Assembly (NCBI RefSeq): GCF_900476375.1
Contig: NZ_UPPP01000116.1
Span: 1-64,000 of the forward strand
Origin: Allolucifera butyrica
Lineage (GTDB): Bacteria > Bacillota > Negativicutes > Sporomusales > UPPP01
Length of the DNA stretch: 64,000 bases
Direction of reading: 5' to 3'
Both the position numbers and the translations under genes were made by a program. Positions 1 through 8,230 of this stretch are shown here, in pieces (the first letter of the stretch is position 1; the number at the start of each line of letters is the position of its first letter). A model generated the notes under the pieces. The model searched no databases. It had not been told where the DNA came from and worked only from the letters and a program-made list of their open reading frames with translations.

Positions 1-1
1 C

Positions 2-643
2 GGTGGCAGCAGCCAGCAGAAGAACTTTCCTACCGTTGGCTCTATTCCTGGCGGCGCGATTGTGGAAAAAGATGTTCCCGCCACGTTTACCAATGACGGT
101 AATATCGTTTTAGCCCTTAATCAGCCGGACTTTACCACGGCAAGCCGTATTAGCGACGCGCTGGACAGCCGGTTTGGTTCGGTGGCCTATGCGCGGGATC
201 CGGGAACAGTTATTGTTTCCGTGCCGCCGGCGTATACTAATAACGTGGTCGACTTTGTTTCCGCCCTGGAAGAGTTGTCCGTTGTTCCCGATGAAATTGC
301 CAAAGTTGTGGTTAACGAACGCACCGGCACAGTCGTTATGGGATCACGGGTCACTATTGACGAAGTGGCTGTGGCGCAAGGCAATTTAACCGTTAAGATA
401 ACGAACAACACAACCGTGTCACAACCGCCGCCACTATCGGGCGGTAGTACGGTTGCTGTCAATAATACCAGTGTAAATGTGACGGAGCAGCCTGCTAATC
501 TGGTTGTTCTGCCGACAGCAGCCAGCGTTGGTGATGTAGTAAATGCGCTGAATGCCGTCGGCGCCACACCGCGGGACGTAATCGCTATTTTGCAGGCTAT
601 TAAGGCAGCCGGCGCCCTTCACGCCGAGTTGCAGGTCATGTAG
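2..643 (+). CDS. flgI: Flagellar P-ring protein FlgI (C-terminal part, cut by window start)
   Basis: FlgI forms the P-ring, the periplasmic bushing around the flagellar rod in diderm bacteria. The frame is open from base 2 and runs about 213 residues to the stop, so the N-terminal part lies outside the window. Visible family features are the GAIVEKDVP segment at the start, the NQPDFTTA and VVNERTGTVVMG motifs, and a C-terminal stretch (VGDVVNALNAVGATPRDVIAILQAIKAAGALHAEL) typical of FlgI; the VVNERTGTVVMG type motif precedes a variable Thr/Asn-rich loop. The flgJ-like gene follows after 11 bases, so they are co-transcribed. A P-ring is only expected in a cell with an outer membrane. The assignment is firm from sequence. 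Confidence 0.95.
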   Translation, partial: GGSSQQKNFPTVGSIPGGAIVEKDVPATFTNDGNIVLALNQPDFTTASRISDALDSRFGSVAYARDPGTVIVSVPPAYTNNVVDFVSALEELSVVPDEIAKVVVNERTGTVVMGSRVTIDEVAVAQGNLTVKITNNTTVSQPPPLSGGSTVAVNNTSVNVTEQPANLVVLPTAASVGDVVNALNAVGATPRDVIAILQAIKAAGALHAELQVM

Positions 644-654
644 GGGGGAAATCA

Positions 655-1026
655 GTGCAAATTAATGGAATACAAAGTCCCCTGGCAGCATCCGTGAATG
701 CGGCAGCCGACACGAGTACCGGTGGTGCGTTGGCCGCTAAGATAACCAAGGCGGCCCAGAACATCCAGAATCCGAAACAGGCAGCAAAGTTGCGTCAGGC
801 CTGTCAGGATATGGAAGCCGTATTTCTCAATCTTTTATTGTCTAAAATGCGGGAAACAGTGCCGAAAGACACTTTGTTCGGCGATAGTTCCGAAGAGAAT
901 ATCATGCGGTCCATGTTGGACAATGAAATGAGTAAAAATATGGCTAAGGCCGGCGGCATTGGGTTAGCCGATATGCTATACCGGCAATTATCCCCGACTG
1001 TTGTCAGCAAAGAGAAAACTAAATGA
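655..1026 (+). CDS. flgJ: Rod-binding protein, FlgJ N-terminal domain only
   Basis: This is a 123-residue protein matching the rod-binding domain of FlgJ, which helps the flagellar rod assemble through the periplasm. The signature is the central stretch around QDMEAVFLNLLLSKMRETVPKD followed by a helical segment ending in MADMLYRQL-like residues (seen here as GLADMLYRQL). The muramidase domain of enterobacterial FlgJ is missing, as in many bacteria where peptidoglycan cutting is done by another protein. The start is GTG at 655, preceded by a GGGGGGAA ribosome binding site just after the flgI stop. An intrinsic terminator follows, so this is the last gene of the flagellar operon. Confidence 0.9.
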   Translation: MQINGIQSPLAASVNAAADTSTGGALAAKITKAAQNIQNPKQAAKLRQACQDMEAVFLNLLLSKMRETVPKDTLFGDSSEENIMRSMLDNEMSKNMAKAGGIGLADMLYRQLSPTVVSKEKTK

Positions 1027-1033
1027 TTTCAAA

Positions 1034-1068
1034 AAGGCCAGGCGCCCCGAAGGCCCTGGCCCTTTTAA
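1034..1068 (+). terminator. Intrinsic terminator after the flagellar operon
   Basis: A GGCCAGG / CCTGGCC stem (1036-1042 and 1055-1061) with a 12-base loop is followed by CTTTTAATTT and sits directly after the flgJ-like stop. Confidence 0.75.
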
Positions 1069-1199
1069 TTTGGATGTTGGAGTAGGGACCTGCTCATGTT
1101 TTTTTGTCCATCATTCCCGTTCTCAATTTTTTAAATTCCAAATTCCAATTACCAATTACCAAAATCTACCCCAAACAGTACAGGAGATGAAATAGTACG

Positions 1200-2657
1200 A
1201 TGAAAATACTGCAACGTCTGGTAACGGTCTTGCTAATTTTGGGGATGACGGCCGGCAGCGTATTGGCGGCACCGGTTCAACCGGCTGCGCCGGCAGGTCC
1301 GGCGGCAACGGCGGGCAGTACCCTGCAAAAAATCCGTTTTAGTCAGACGCCGGAGAAAATCCGTCTTGTTTTTGATTTGGATAAGATTCCCGCTTACAAC
1401 GTAAAATTGCAGCAAACACCGCTTCAATTGACCATTGATTTGCCCGGCACGGTGGACAAGAGCGGTTCGTCGCGAATGGTTTTCAATGACCCTTTTGTCG
1501 ACGGCCTTTCCGTAACTCAATTAAAATCAGGCGGCTTAGAGGCCGTAATTGATTTAAAAATGGCTGTCGGCTATAATGTTTTTACATTAAAATCACCGAA
1601 TCGCCTGGTTGTCGACCTGATAAAATCGTATGAACAAAAAATCACCGAAGATGTGGCCCCGGGAATTAAATACACGTATTGGCTCCATAGTATGCCCTTC
1701 GGACCGATTCAGGCCCACATTCTGGATATTGACCCGCAGGCCGGATATGCTCTGCAGCCGGTGTTAGGCGGGGACTCTATCACCGCCGGCGTGGAAACAG
1801 TATCCTCCATGGCGCAGCGTTTTCCCCAGGCCGTTGCGGCAGTTAACGGCTCCTATTTTGATCCGGACGGGCAAATTTGGGGGTTGTTAAAAATAGACGG
1901 GACCATTGCCAGCATTCCCGAATTGCCGCGTACGGCCATGGGAATCCTGCCCGGCGGGAGAATTTTAATTGACCAGGTTAATTACCAGGGAAATATTACA
2001 TTACCCGATGGCAGCCAAGTTCCTATTAGCGGGGTCAACTGCGAGCGGGAAACAGATTCGCTGGTTCTTTACAACCATTATTTTGGGGAAGCAACCGGTA
2101 CGAATCCTTATGGTAAGGAATACGTTGTGAAAGACGGCGTGATTGTCGCCGTGAATCAGGCCAATTCCAAAATTCCTGACGATGGCGTGGTTTTATCGGC
2201 CCACGGGGCCGCAGCCGCGAAAATGGCTTCCCTGAAAGTGGGCGATAAAGTTACCGTCACCCAGACGCTGGGACCGGAGTGGGACAAGGCGAATGTCATA
2301 CTGGGCGCCGGTCCCATGCTGGTAAAGGACGGCAGTATATTTTTAACGACCAAAGTGGAAGAATTCGGTTCCGATGTGTCCGGTGGGCGGGCGCCCCGGA
2401 CCGCATTCGGTATTACGAAAGACGGACATATACTTTTAACCGTTATAGACGGACGGGAAACGGACAGTGTTGGCGTCAGCCTGTTGGAACTGGCTATATT
2501 AATGCAGGACTTGGGCGCCGTGGACGCTATGAATTTTGACGGCGGCAGTTCAAGCGCCATGGTAATTAAAGGACAACTGGTGAATAATCCCTCCGACGGT
2601 CAGGAACGGAAAGTGGGTGATGCCCTGCTGGTTATGCCGGTTAAGGTTGCGAATTAA
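1200..2657 (+). CDS. Exported phosphodiester glycosidase (NAGPA domain) with N-terminal AMIN-like domain
   Basis: The 485-residue protein has a clear signal peptide ending near LAAP (residues 1-24). Residues about 40-145 look like an AMIN domain (IRLVFDLD, LTIDLPG, LVVDLIKSY), which binds cell wall in amidases and secretins. Residues about 200-480 match the phosphodiester glycosidase family (NAGPA, formerly DUF2233): VAAVNGSYFD, RTAFGITKDGHILLTVIDGR and the NFDGGSSSAMVIKG motif. The natural substrate is not known; the family includes enzymes that remove GlcNAc from phosphodiesters. It begins a cassette with the two genes downstream. The start is ATG at 1200, with a GGAGATGAAATA stretch upstream. 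Domain calls are from motif recognition, and the substrate is open. Confidence 0.85.
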   Translation: MKILQRLVTVLLILGMTAGSVLAAPVQPAAPAGPAATAGSTLQKIRFSQTPEKIRLVFDLDKIPAYNVKLQQTPLQLTIDLPGTVDKSGSSRMVFNDPFVDGLSVTQLKSGGLEAVIDLKMAVGYNVFTLKSPNRLVVDLIKSYEQKITEDVAPGIKYTYWLHSMPFGPIQAHILDIDPQAGYALQPVLGGDSITAGVETVSSMAQRFPQAVAAVNGSYFDPDGQIWGLLKIDGTIASIPELPRTAMGILPGGRILIDQVNYQGNITLPDGSQVPISGVNCERETDSLVLYNHYFGEATGTNPYGKEYVVKDGVIVAVNQANSKIPDDGVVLSAHGAAAAKMASLKVGDKVTVTQTLGPEWDKANVILGAGPMLVKDGSIFLTTKVEEFGSDVSGGRAPRTAFGITKDGHILLTVIDGRETDSVGVSLLELAILMQDLGAVDAMNFDGGSSSAMVIKGQLVNNPSDGQERKVGDALLVMPVKVAN

Positions 2658-2674
2658 GCAGAATCCTGTATAAT
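2647..2674 (+). promoter_or_regulatory. Candidate sigma-A promoter for 2696-4868
   Basis: TTGCGA (2647-2652) and TATAAT (2669-2674) are 16 bases apart. The -35 box overlaps the end of the upstream glycosidase gene, suggesting an internal promoter for the next two genes. Confidence 0.5.
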
Positions 2675-2695
2675 GAGATTAGGGAGGTGCTACTT

Positions 2696-3013
2696 ATGCT
2701 CCATAATCATCGTCGCAGAATTTTACTGTTAACGGTAATCTTACTGGTGATTGCCGCCGCATGGGCTGCAGCGTCAAATACTTATGTAGATCAAAAAGGG
2801 GTTCTTGCCGGCCGGGTGTTGGCGCAAGGACTGGTAAGTGTCGGTGCCAATGTGCGGGAAGGAGATATATTGGTATTTGTTGATACCATTACCGGACCCA
2901 TTCCGGCCGTACGGGCCAATACAGACGGACGGGTGAGACAAGTCCTGGTTAGCCCGGGAGACAACGTCCGGACAGGAGAAGTGTTAGTACGAATTGAGCC
3001 AGCGCGAAAATAG
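2696..3013 (+). CDS. Membrane-anchored biotinyl/lipoyl-like domain protein
   Basis: This is a 105-residue protein. One N-terminal hydrophobic segment (residues about 9-26) would act as a signal anchor, followed by a small all-beta domain. Two similar halves, KGVLAGRVLAQGLVSVGANVREGDILVFV and ADGRVRQVLVSPGDNVRTGEVLVRI-like (here TDGRVRQVLV), have the barrel-sandwich hybrid fold of biotinyl/lipoyl domains. No lysine sits at the usual modification turn, so it is more like the barrel-sandwich part of membrane fusion proteins than a true cofactor carrier. I chose ATG 2696 because AGGGAGG at 2681-2687 has proper spacing; a GTG at 2687 lies inside that ribosome binding site. It lies between the glycosidase and S55 genes. 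Function unknown. Confidence 0.7.
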   Translation: MLHNHRRRILLLTVILLVIAAAWAAASNTYVDQKGVLAGRVLAQGLVSVGANVREGDILVFVDTITGPIPAVRANTDGRVRQVLVSPGDNVRTGEVLVRIEPARK

Positions 3014-3029
3014 GAGAGGATGATTTTAT

Positions 3030-4868
3030 TTGTCGTATGTATTGCGATGGCGCCATACGGTTGCAGCAGGAATGATGATGCTTGGTCTGCTGTTTTGGAG
3101 TGCAGCCGCGTTAGCGGCACCGGATATTCTGCCTGTGAGTGAAGTGCATGCAGGGATGCGGGGTATTGCCAAGACGGTGGTTTCCGGTTCAAAGATTGAA
3201 GAGTTTGGCGTAGAAGTATTGGGAGTCATGAAAAATAAAGGAGCCGCCGGGGATTTAATTTTGGTCCGCACCTTTGGAGATGTGATTGACCGCACCGGCG
3301 GCATTGCCCAGGGAATGAGCGGCAGTCCGGTATATATTGACGGCAAACTGGTTGGAGCCATTGCGTATGGTTGGTCGCTGGCTGATCACAAAATAGGTAT
3401 GGTCACTCCCATTGCGGATATGTTGAAATTGTGGGATTTGCCCGATGGCGGGCAATCACCGGCATTGAAAACGGAAAATGCCGCTGTTCAGGGTCAGGAC
3501 GGAACGGCCCAACAACTGGATACGCCGTTGATGGCGGCCGGTTTCGGCCAGCCGGCACTGAGCTATTTACAGGAGCAGCTTAAGCCGTATCACTTGATTC
3601 CCTATGATATTGGCGGCGGAGATTCCGGCGCTGACGGAGACTCCGACAGCTATCATCCGGTTCCTTTGGAACCGGGCAGCGCGGTCGGAGTGGAATTGAT
3701 ACACGGGGATCTTAGCTTGGGAGCGTTAGGGACGGTTACCTACGTTGAAAACGGCAAAGTGTTAGCTTTCGGCCATCCCTTTCTGCAAAAAGGCAATGTC
3801 GGTTATTTTATGACCAATGCCCGGATTTTTACTACCGTGAACGGACTGGAGAGTCCGTTTAAAGTCGGAGTCACCGAATCTCCCATCGGAATGATCAATC
3901 AGGACCGGGGGGCGGGAATTGCCGGGCGTCTTGCTAAATATCCCAGCGTAGTGCCGCTGCATATTTTTGTAAATGACCAGGATTTACATAAGACGCAGCG
4001 TAGCGACGTCATGGTTGTACAGGACCAGGATTTGGCCCCCATTTTGGCTGCCACCAGTGTATTTGACGCCATCAATAAGGCATCTGACCGTGTAGGACCG
4101 GGAACGGCCCGGGTCAGCTTTGAAATTGATGCGAAAGATATGCCCGGCGGTGTGCTGAAGCGGGAAAACATGTTTTACAGCCCGGCCAATGTTGCGCAAA
4201 CTGCGATTGCCGAATTGCATGAGGCGTTGACCATGCTGGCAAGCAATCCGTTTCATCCGGTCGATATCATGGATATGACGGTTCATGTGAGCACGACCCA
4301 GGAACAGCGCACTGCGACCATTTTATCGGTACAAGCCCGGGCCGCAACCGCCAAGCCGGGTGATACAATTAATTTGGATGTGACTCTCAAACCGTTTCGG
4401 GGTGACCCGATTGTACGGACCGTTTCCTATACCATACCTGGGAACCAGCCTCCCGGACCGTTGTTGTTGGAAGTCCGCGGCGGCGGTATGGTGCCCTTGG
4501 CGCAACTCCTGTTAAAAAATCAGGGGTTGGATGCGAGTATATTAAATCCGAAGAAAAAAACGGAATCCTTTGCAGGCGATATCAAGGACCTGGTCAACCG
4601 GGACCGTAACAACGATATTGTCGTGGAAATGCTTGATAAGAATCTTGGCAACCTTACGGGCGGTCTGGAGACCGGCACAGTGGCCCAGCCAAAAGCTTCT
4701 AACGATATCAAGCCTCGTCAAGAGAAGGCTGAAAAGCAACTGCCGGCATCGGAATCGTTAATTGATGATTTGCTAAAGGCGCCGGATAAGGGGGCCAAAA
4801 ATTATATTACTACCGATTATATTATTCAAGGTGATACACAGGCCGCGATTCAGGTCGTAAAGAAATGA
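3030..4868 (+). CDS. Exported SpoIVB-type S55 peptidase domain protein
   Basis: This is a 612-residue protein with a signal sequence (residues about 7-30, ending LAAP). Residues about 35-320 carry the S55 peptidase domain seen in SpoIVB, with IEEFGVEVLGVMKNKG, GGIAQGMSGSPVYIDGKLVGAI (the S of GMSGSP is the expected nucleophile) and, later, AFGHPFL. Unlike SpoIVB there is no recognisable PDZ domain before the peptidase; instead about 290 residues of unknown, charged sequence follow. The start is TTG at 3030, behind TAGGAGAGGA. SpoIVB signals across the forespore envelope, but this longer protein sits in a vegetative-looking envelope locus, so a sporulation role should not be assumed. Close homologues are probably annotated only as S55 domain proteins. 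Confidence 0.8.
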   Translation: MSYVLRWRHTVAAGMMMLGLLFWSAAALAAPDILPVSEVHAGMRGIAKTVVSGSKIEEFGVEVLGVMKNKGAAGDLILVRTFGDVIDRTGGIAQGMSGSPVYIDGKLVGAIAYGWSLADHKIGMVTPIADMLKLWDLPDGGQSPALKTENAAVQGQDGTAQQLDTPLMAAGFGQPALSYLQEQLKPYHLIPYDIGGGDSGADGDSDSYHPVPLEPGSAVGVELIHGDLSLGALGTVTYVENGKVLAFGHPFLQKGNVGYFMTNARIFTTVNGLESPFKVGVTESPIGMINQDRGAGIAGRLAKYPSVVPLHIFVNDQDLHKTQRSDVMVVQDQDLAPILAATSVFDAINKASDRVGPGTARVSFEIDAKDMPGGVLKRENMFYSPANVAQTAIAELHEALTMLASNPFHPVDIMDMTVHVSTTQEQRTATILSVQARAATAKPGDTINLDVTLKPFRGDPIVRTVSYTIPGNQPPGPLLLEVRGGGMVPLAQLLLKNQGLDASILNPKKKTESFAGDIKDLVNRDRNNDIVVEMLDKNLGNLTGGLETGTVAQPKASNDIKPRQEKAEKQLPASESLIDDLLKAPDKGAKNYITTDYIIQGDTQAAIQVVKK

Positions 4869-4874
4869 GATTCA

Positions 4875-4905
4875 GCCACACCCGGTTTTCCGGGTGTGGC
4901 TTTTT
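4875..4905 (+). terminator. Strong intrinsic terminator after the S55 peptidase gene
   Basis: A perfect 11-bp stem GCCACACCCGG / CCGGGTGTGGC (4875-4885, 4890-4900) with a 4-base loop is followed by TTTTT. Confidence 0.9.
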
Positions 4906-5229
4906 ATGGGCGTCCTGAGCCCTGCGCCACGAGCGAAAAAACCGCGTTAGCGGTTTTTCTTATTGGTAAATAGCGTCACCACTTGCAAAGCAGGGAAATG
5001 CCTTCAAGCATAGAATTATTTTTAATGGAAGTATAGTCTTTTGACCGATTTCGCCGGACCCTAAACTTCGGATTCTTGCGCGGTAAAACCGCGTTAGCGG
5101 TTTTTTGGCCATTTTTTTGTTTTAAGGCATAGGGCGGGAATCGGTTTCGTACACATGATTATGGCATAATATCAATCGCCCGCACCACCCAACTTGCCGG
5201 CGGGAAAATACTGCGAGGGAACTATAATT
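4906..5229 (+). other. Gene-free stretch with two copies of one small hairpin
   Basis: No gene is seen here. Word-like sequence CCTGAGCCCTGCGCC lies at about 4914-4928. The same hairpin, AAAACCGCGTTAGCGGTTTT, occurs at about 4937-4956 and again at about 5086-5105, each with flanking T bases on the right and A bases on the left, so both could terminate transcription on either strand. Near the mla end, an extended -10-like TGGCATAAT (5162-5170) could be the mla promoter, but no convincing -35 box was found. Confidence 0.5.
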
Positions 5230-5994
5230 ATGATAGGACTGCTGGAAAAACTAGGCCGGACCATATTAAAATGGCTGGAAAACACCGGCCGTATTGTTCT
5301 TTTGTTTTCGGAGGCAATGGTTCATTTAAAGAAGGCCAACCTGCGGCATACACTGCAGCAAATGGCACATTTAGGCGTTGACTCGCTGCCTATTGTATTG
5401 TTGACGATTTTATTTACCGGCATGGTCATGACAGTACAGACGGCTCACGAGTTTATTAAATATGGTGCGCAATCCTCAGTTGGCGGTATTGTGTTCATTG
5501 CCATGGGGCGGGAATTGGCTCCCGTATTGACCGGCGTTGTCACGGCCGGCCGGGTGGGAGCGGCCATTACGGCGGAGATTGGCTCGATGAAAGTAACCGA
5601 ACAGATCGACGCGCTCCGGGTTATGGCGACCAACCCGGTTGCTTATCTGGTTGTTCCCCGCTTGTTGGCCTGTGTCTTTATGCTGCCTGTTCTGGTCATC
5701 TTTGCCAATGTGATCGGGACCATCGGCGGGTATCTGGTGGCTACCTTTTATGCCGGCATTGGTTCGTTTACTTATCTTCATTCCATTTCGGTCTTTGCCG
5801 TTATTAATGATGTAACGGGAGGGCTGGTCAAGGCGGCCTTTTTTGGGGCGATCATTGCCGTAATTGGCTGTTATAAAGGCTTGAATACCAGCGAAGGAGC
5901 CGAAGGCGTCGGCAAGGCAACCACGGCATCCGTCGTCAGTTCCATTATTTTAATTTTTATCAGCAATTATTTTTTATCGCTGCTTCTATATTGA
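5230..5994 (+). CDS. mlaE: MlaE-type lipid transport permease
   Basis: This is a 254-residue integral membrane protein of the MlaE/YrbE permease family, which forms the inner-membrane channel of MCE phospholipid transporters. It has an amphipathic N-terminal helix (LEKLGRTILKWLENTGRI), then several long hydrophobic segments and the family motif region GRELAPVLTGVVTAGRVGAAITAEIGSMKVTEQIDALRVM. The length is normal for the family. I chose ATG 5230 since GAGGGA (5215-5220) is well placed; an upstream TTG at 5194 would add 12 unlikely residues. The ATPase (mlaF) and MCE protein (mlaD) follow directly, so this is the first gene of mlaEFD. The direction of lipid movement cannot be read from sequence. 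Confidence 0.93.
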   Translation: MIGLLEKLGRTILKWLENTGRIVLLFSEAMVHLKKANLRHTLQQMAHLGVDSLPIVLLTILFTGMVMTVQTAHEFIKYGAQSSVGGIVFIAMGRELAPVLTGVVTAGRVGAAITAEIGSMKVTEQIDALRVMATNPVAYLVVPRLLACVFMLPVLVIFANVIGTIGGYLVATFYAGIGSFTYLHSISVFAVINDVTGGLVKAAFFGAIIAVIGCYKGLNTSEGAEGVGKATTASVVSSIILIFISNYFLSLLLY

Positions 5995-6025
5995 TTAACT
6001 AGTATTTCTGCCTGGAGGAGAGACC

Positions 6026-6784
6026 ATGATCAAACTGGTAAATGTCAATATGACTTTCCATGGTAAGCAGGTGTTGGAGAACATTAATCTGGAGATTGCC
6101 CGGGGTGAGACCATGGTGATTATCGGTCCCAGCGGCTCCGGCAAGAGCACCCTGCTGCGCCTGATCATCGGCCTGCTCAAACCCGATTCCGGTGAAATCT
6201 GGGTTGACGATAAGGAACTGTTCCGGCTAAGCGAAGATGAGATCAATGCGGTTCGCTTGAAGATGGGCATGGTATTCCAGTATTCAGCCCTGTTTGATTC
6301 CATGACGGTGGGGGAAAACGTGGCATTTGGACTGCGGCAGCATACCAAAATGACAGATGAGGAAATTGCGGCGGTAGTGCGGCGCAAGTTGCGGATAGTA
6401 GGGCTCAGAGGACAGGAAAACACCATGCCCAATGAACTGTCCGGCGGCATGAAAAAAAGAGTAAGTCTGGCCCGGGCCATTGCCATTAATCCGGAAGTGA
6501 TATTGTATGATGAGCCGACTGCCGGTTTGGACCCCATTATGTCCGGCAAAATCGACCGGCTTATTGCCGGCACCCAGCGAAGGATGAATGTCACTTCCAT
6601 CGTCGTGACTCACCATATGCCCAGTGCATTTAACATTGCCGACCGGATTGCCATGATTTATAACGGACGGATCGTCGAAACCGGTACGGTAGATGAGATC
6701 CGTCATTCGGAGAATCCACTGGTGCAACACTTTATTCAAGGTCAAAAAATAGCAGGTCTGGCCAAAAGGAGGCTGCGGGAATGA
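6026..6784 (+). CDS. mlaF: MlaF-type ABC ATPase
   Basis: This 252-residue ATPase powers the MlaE permease. The Walker A GPSGSGKST, the Q-loop in MVFQYSALFDSMTVGENV, the signature LSGGMKKRVSLARAI, the Walker B VILYDEPTAGLDP and the switch histidine in VVTHHMP are all present and intact. The MKKRV form of the signature and the FQYSALFDSMTV Q-loop are typical of the MlaF subfamily. Its stop overlaps the start of mlaD by four bases (ATGA), which supports translational coupling. The ribosome binding site is GGAGGAGAG before ATG 6026. No MlaB STAS-domain gene, a partner in Escherichia coli, is seen next to it. Confidence 0.95.
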   Translation: MIKLVNVNMTFHGKQVLENINLEIARGETMVIIGPSGSGKSTLLRLIIGLLKPDSGEIWVDDKELFRLSEDEINAVRLKMGMVFQYSALFDSMTVGENVAFGLRQHTKMTDEEIAAVVRRKLRIVGLRGQENTMPNELSGGMKKRVSLARAIAINPEVILYDEPTAGLDPIMSGKIDRLIAGTQRRMNVTSIVVTHHMPSAFNIADRIAMIYNGRIVETGTVDEIRHSENPLVQHFIQGQKIAGLAKRRLRE

Positions 6785-8058
6785 AAATGAGCACGGAAGC
6801 CAGGGTAGGTGCTGTTACGCTGACAGGCCTGCTGCTGCTTGCCTATATGGTGATTCATCTTGGCGGATTTAGCTTGGGGGAAAAAGGCTACCCGGTTTAT
6901 GCCGCATTCAAACAAGTTAACGGATTAAAGCCGGGTAATCTTGTCCGCTATGCCGGCGTTGAAGTGGGACGGGTGCAAGACGTGATGGTTTCGCCTCAGG
7001 GAGTAGACGTAAAAATGTTGATTCATCCTAATACGAAATTACCCACGGATGCCAAGTTTACCATTAACACGGAAGGATTGATGGGGGAAAAGTTTATTGA
7101 TATTATTCCGCCGCCGGTTGTTTCGGGAGTGTTAGCCCCCAATGCCAGGGTCAGGGGAGAAGACCCGCAGGGGCTTGACCAAATGATAGCCAAGGCCGAT
7201 GAAGTCCTGGCCAAGCTGGACATCCTGATGGGATCCTTCAATGACATATTTGCCGATGAGCAGGTAAAAGCCTCACTAAAAGATTCGGCTGTCAATGCCA
7301 AACGCATTACGGACAATCTGAATCAGCTCAGCGCTGTCCTGGCTCGTATGGCCCGGAATAACGAGGCCGACGTCAACAGCATGGTGCATAATCTGCAGGC
7401 CATGTCGGGCAGTATGCGACAGGTCGCCGCCCGGGTTGATAAAATGCTTGCAACCGTGGATAATAACGGACAGACGGCAGAGGATTTGCGGGAAGCGATT
7501 CATAATCTGAAAACAACCAGCGTCCGGGTGGAAACAATGGCTTCCTCTCTGGAAGGCGTCGTAACCGACCCGGAAACAGCCCAAAATATTAAAGCGACTC
7601 TCCGCAATGCCCGGGAAGTGAGCGAAAAGGCCAATAAGATGCTGAACAAGGTGGGAAATGTCAGTGCCCGGACCGACTTTGAAATGCTGTACGGTACGGG
7701 AAACAATAAATACCGCAGCAATGCGGACGTGCGGATTCAAACATCGCCGCAGGACTTTGCCGTAGTCGGTGTTTCCGACCTGGGAGAAACCAACAAGTTT
7801 AATTTTCAGGTAGGCAAAGGTGATGACAAGTGGGACCAACGGGCCGGGATCATAGACGGCAAAGCGGGAGTCGGCGTCGATACGAAACTGAACGACCGCC
7901 TCCAACTGTCCCTTGATGTATATGACCCTAATGATGTTCGCGTCAAACTCCGTACGAAATATCAGCTTGCGCCGGATACGTCCCTTGTCGCCGAAACCGA
8001 AAGCCTGAACAAGAATCCCGGCGATAATACCTATATCGGCCTCAGCCGGTCCTTCTAA
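6781..8058 (+). CDS. mlaD: MCE protein MlaD with long C-terminal barrel-like extension
   Basis: MlaD is the substrate-binding MCE component of the Mla system. Residues about 10-30 form one membrane anchor and residues about 38-115 the MCE domain (VYAAFKQVNGLKPGNLVRYAGVEVGRV). A long helical region (about 130-305) follows, then about 120 residues of alternating beta-type sequence that end in LSRSF, an OM beta-barrel style C-terminus. At 425 residues it is much longer than the E. coli protein (about 180). In Veillonella parvula a similar MlaD was described as spanning inner membrane, periplasm and outer membrane, doing away with MlaA and MlaC. The same architecture can be read here. It overlaps mlaF by four bases. 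Confidence 0.93.
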   Translation: MKMSTEARVGAVTLTGLLLLAYMVIHLGGFSLGEKGYPVYAAFKQVNGLKPGNLVRYAGVEVGRVQDVMVSPQGVDVKMLIHPNTKLPTDAKFTINTEGLMGEKFIDIIPPPVVSGVLAPNARVRGEDPQGLDQMIAKADEVLAKLDILMGSFNDIFADEQVKASLKDSAVNAKRITDNLNQLSAVLARMARNNEADVNSMVHNLQAMSGSMRQVAARVDKMLATVDNNGQTAEDLREAIHNLKTTSVRVETMASSLEGVVTDPETAQNIKATLRNAREVSEKANKMLNKVGNVSARTDFEMLYGTGNNKYRSNADVRIQTSPQDFAVVGVSDLGETNKFNFQVGKGDDKWDQRAGIIDGKAGVGVDTKLNDRLQLSLDVYDPNDVRVKLRTKYQLAPDTSLVAETESLNKNPGDNTYIGLSRSF

Positions 8059-8082
8059 GCGTAAGCGGGATGCCTCCGCGCA

Positions 8083-8111
8083 TTGACAGGGACAGGATTT
8101 CCCCATATAAT
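8083..8111 (+). promoter_or_regulatory. Consensus sigma-A promoter ahead of the TolC-family gene
   Basis: TTGACA (8083-8088) and TATAAT (8106-8111) match the consensus exactly with 17-base spacing. The expected start of transcription is near 8118, just before the palindrome at 8123-8136. Confidence 0.85.
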
Positions 8112-8122
8112 AAAAAAAGGAT

Positions 8123-8136
8123 TGACCACTCAGTCA
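8123..8136. promoter_or_regulatory. Operator-like palindrome TGACC-N4-AGTCA (site 1 of 4)
   Basis: TGACCACTCAGTCA lies about 5 bases past the predicted transcription start of the TolC-family gene, a classic position for a repressor. The half-sites match three other sites in the window (31223, 49377, 55712). The form resembles TetR-family operators, but the regulator is not in the window. Confidence 0.5.
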
Positions 8137-8230
8137 GAAAAGATGGCCTAGGGTCAATCATACATAAAATTTACGAAAAACTGCATCTTACCGATGGCAT
8201 TTTGTAAAAAAACAGGAGGAATGGAAAGAA

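Noticed and set aside
187-567. Long open frames on the opposite strand of flgI and of many other genes
   Set aside because: They are shadows of well-supported genes, with low-complexity or odd amino acid composition and no ribosome binding sites.
1001-1195. A 64-residue frame between flgJ and the glycosidase gene
   Set aside because: It overlaps the flgJ end and runs through the terminator; no ribosome binding site or recognisable protein.
8122-8156. TTGACC and GGTCAA as one long inverted repeat ahead of the TolC-family gene
   Set aside because: The 23-base separation and short arms are weak; the tight TGACC-N4-AGTCA palindrome explains the left half better.
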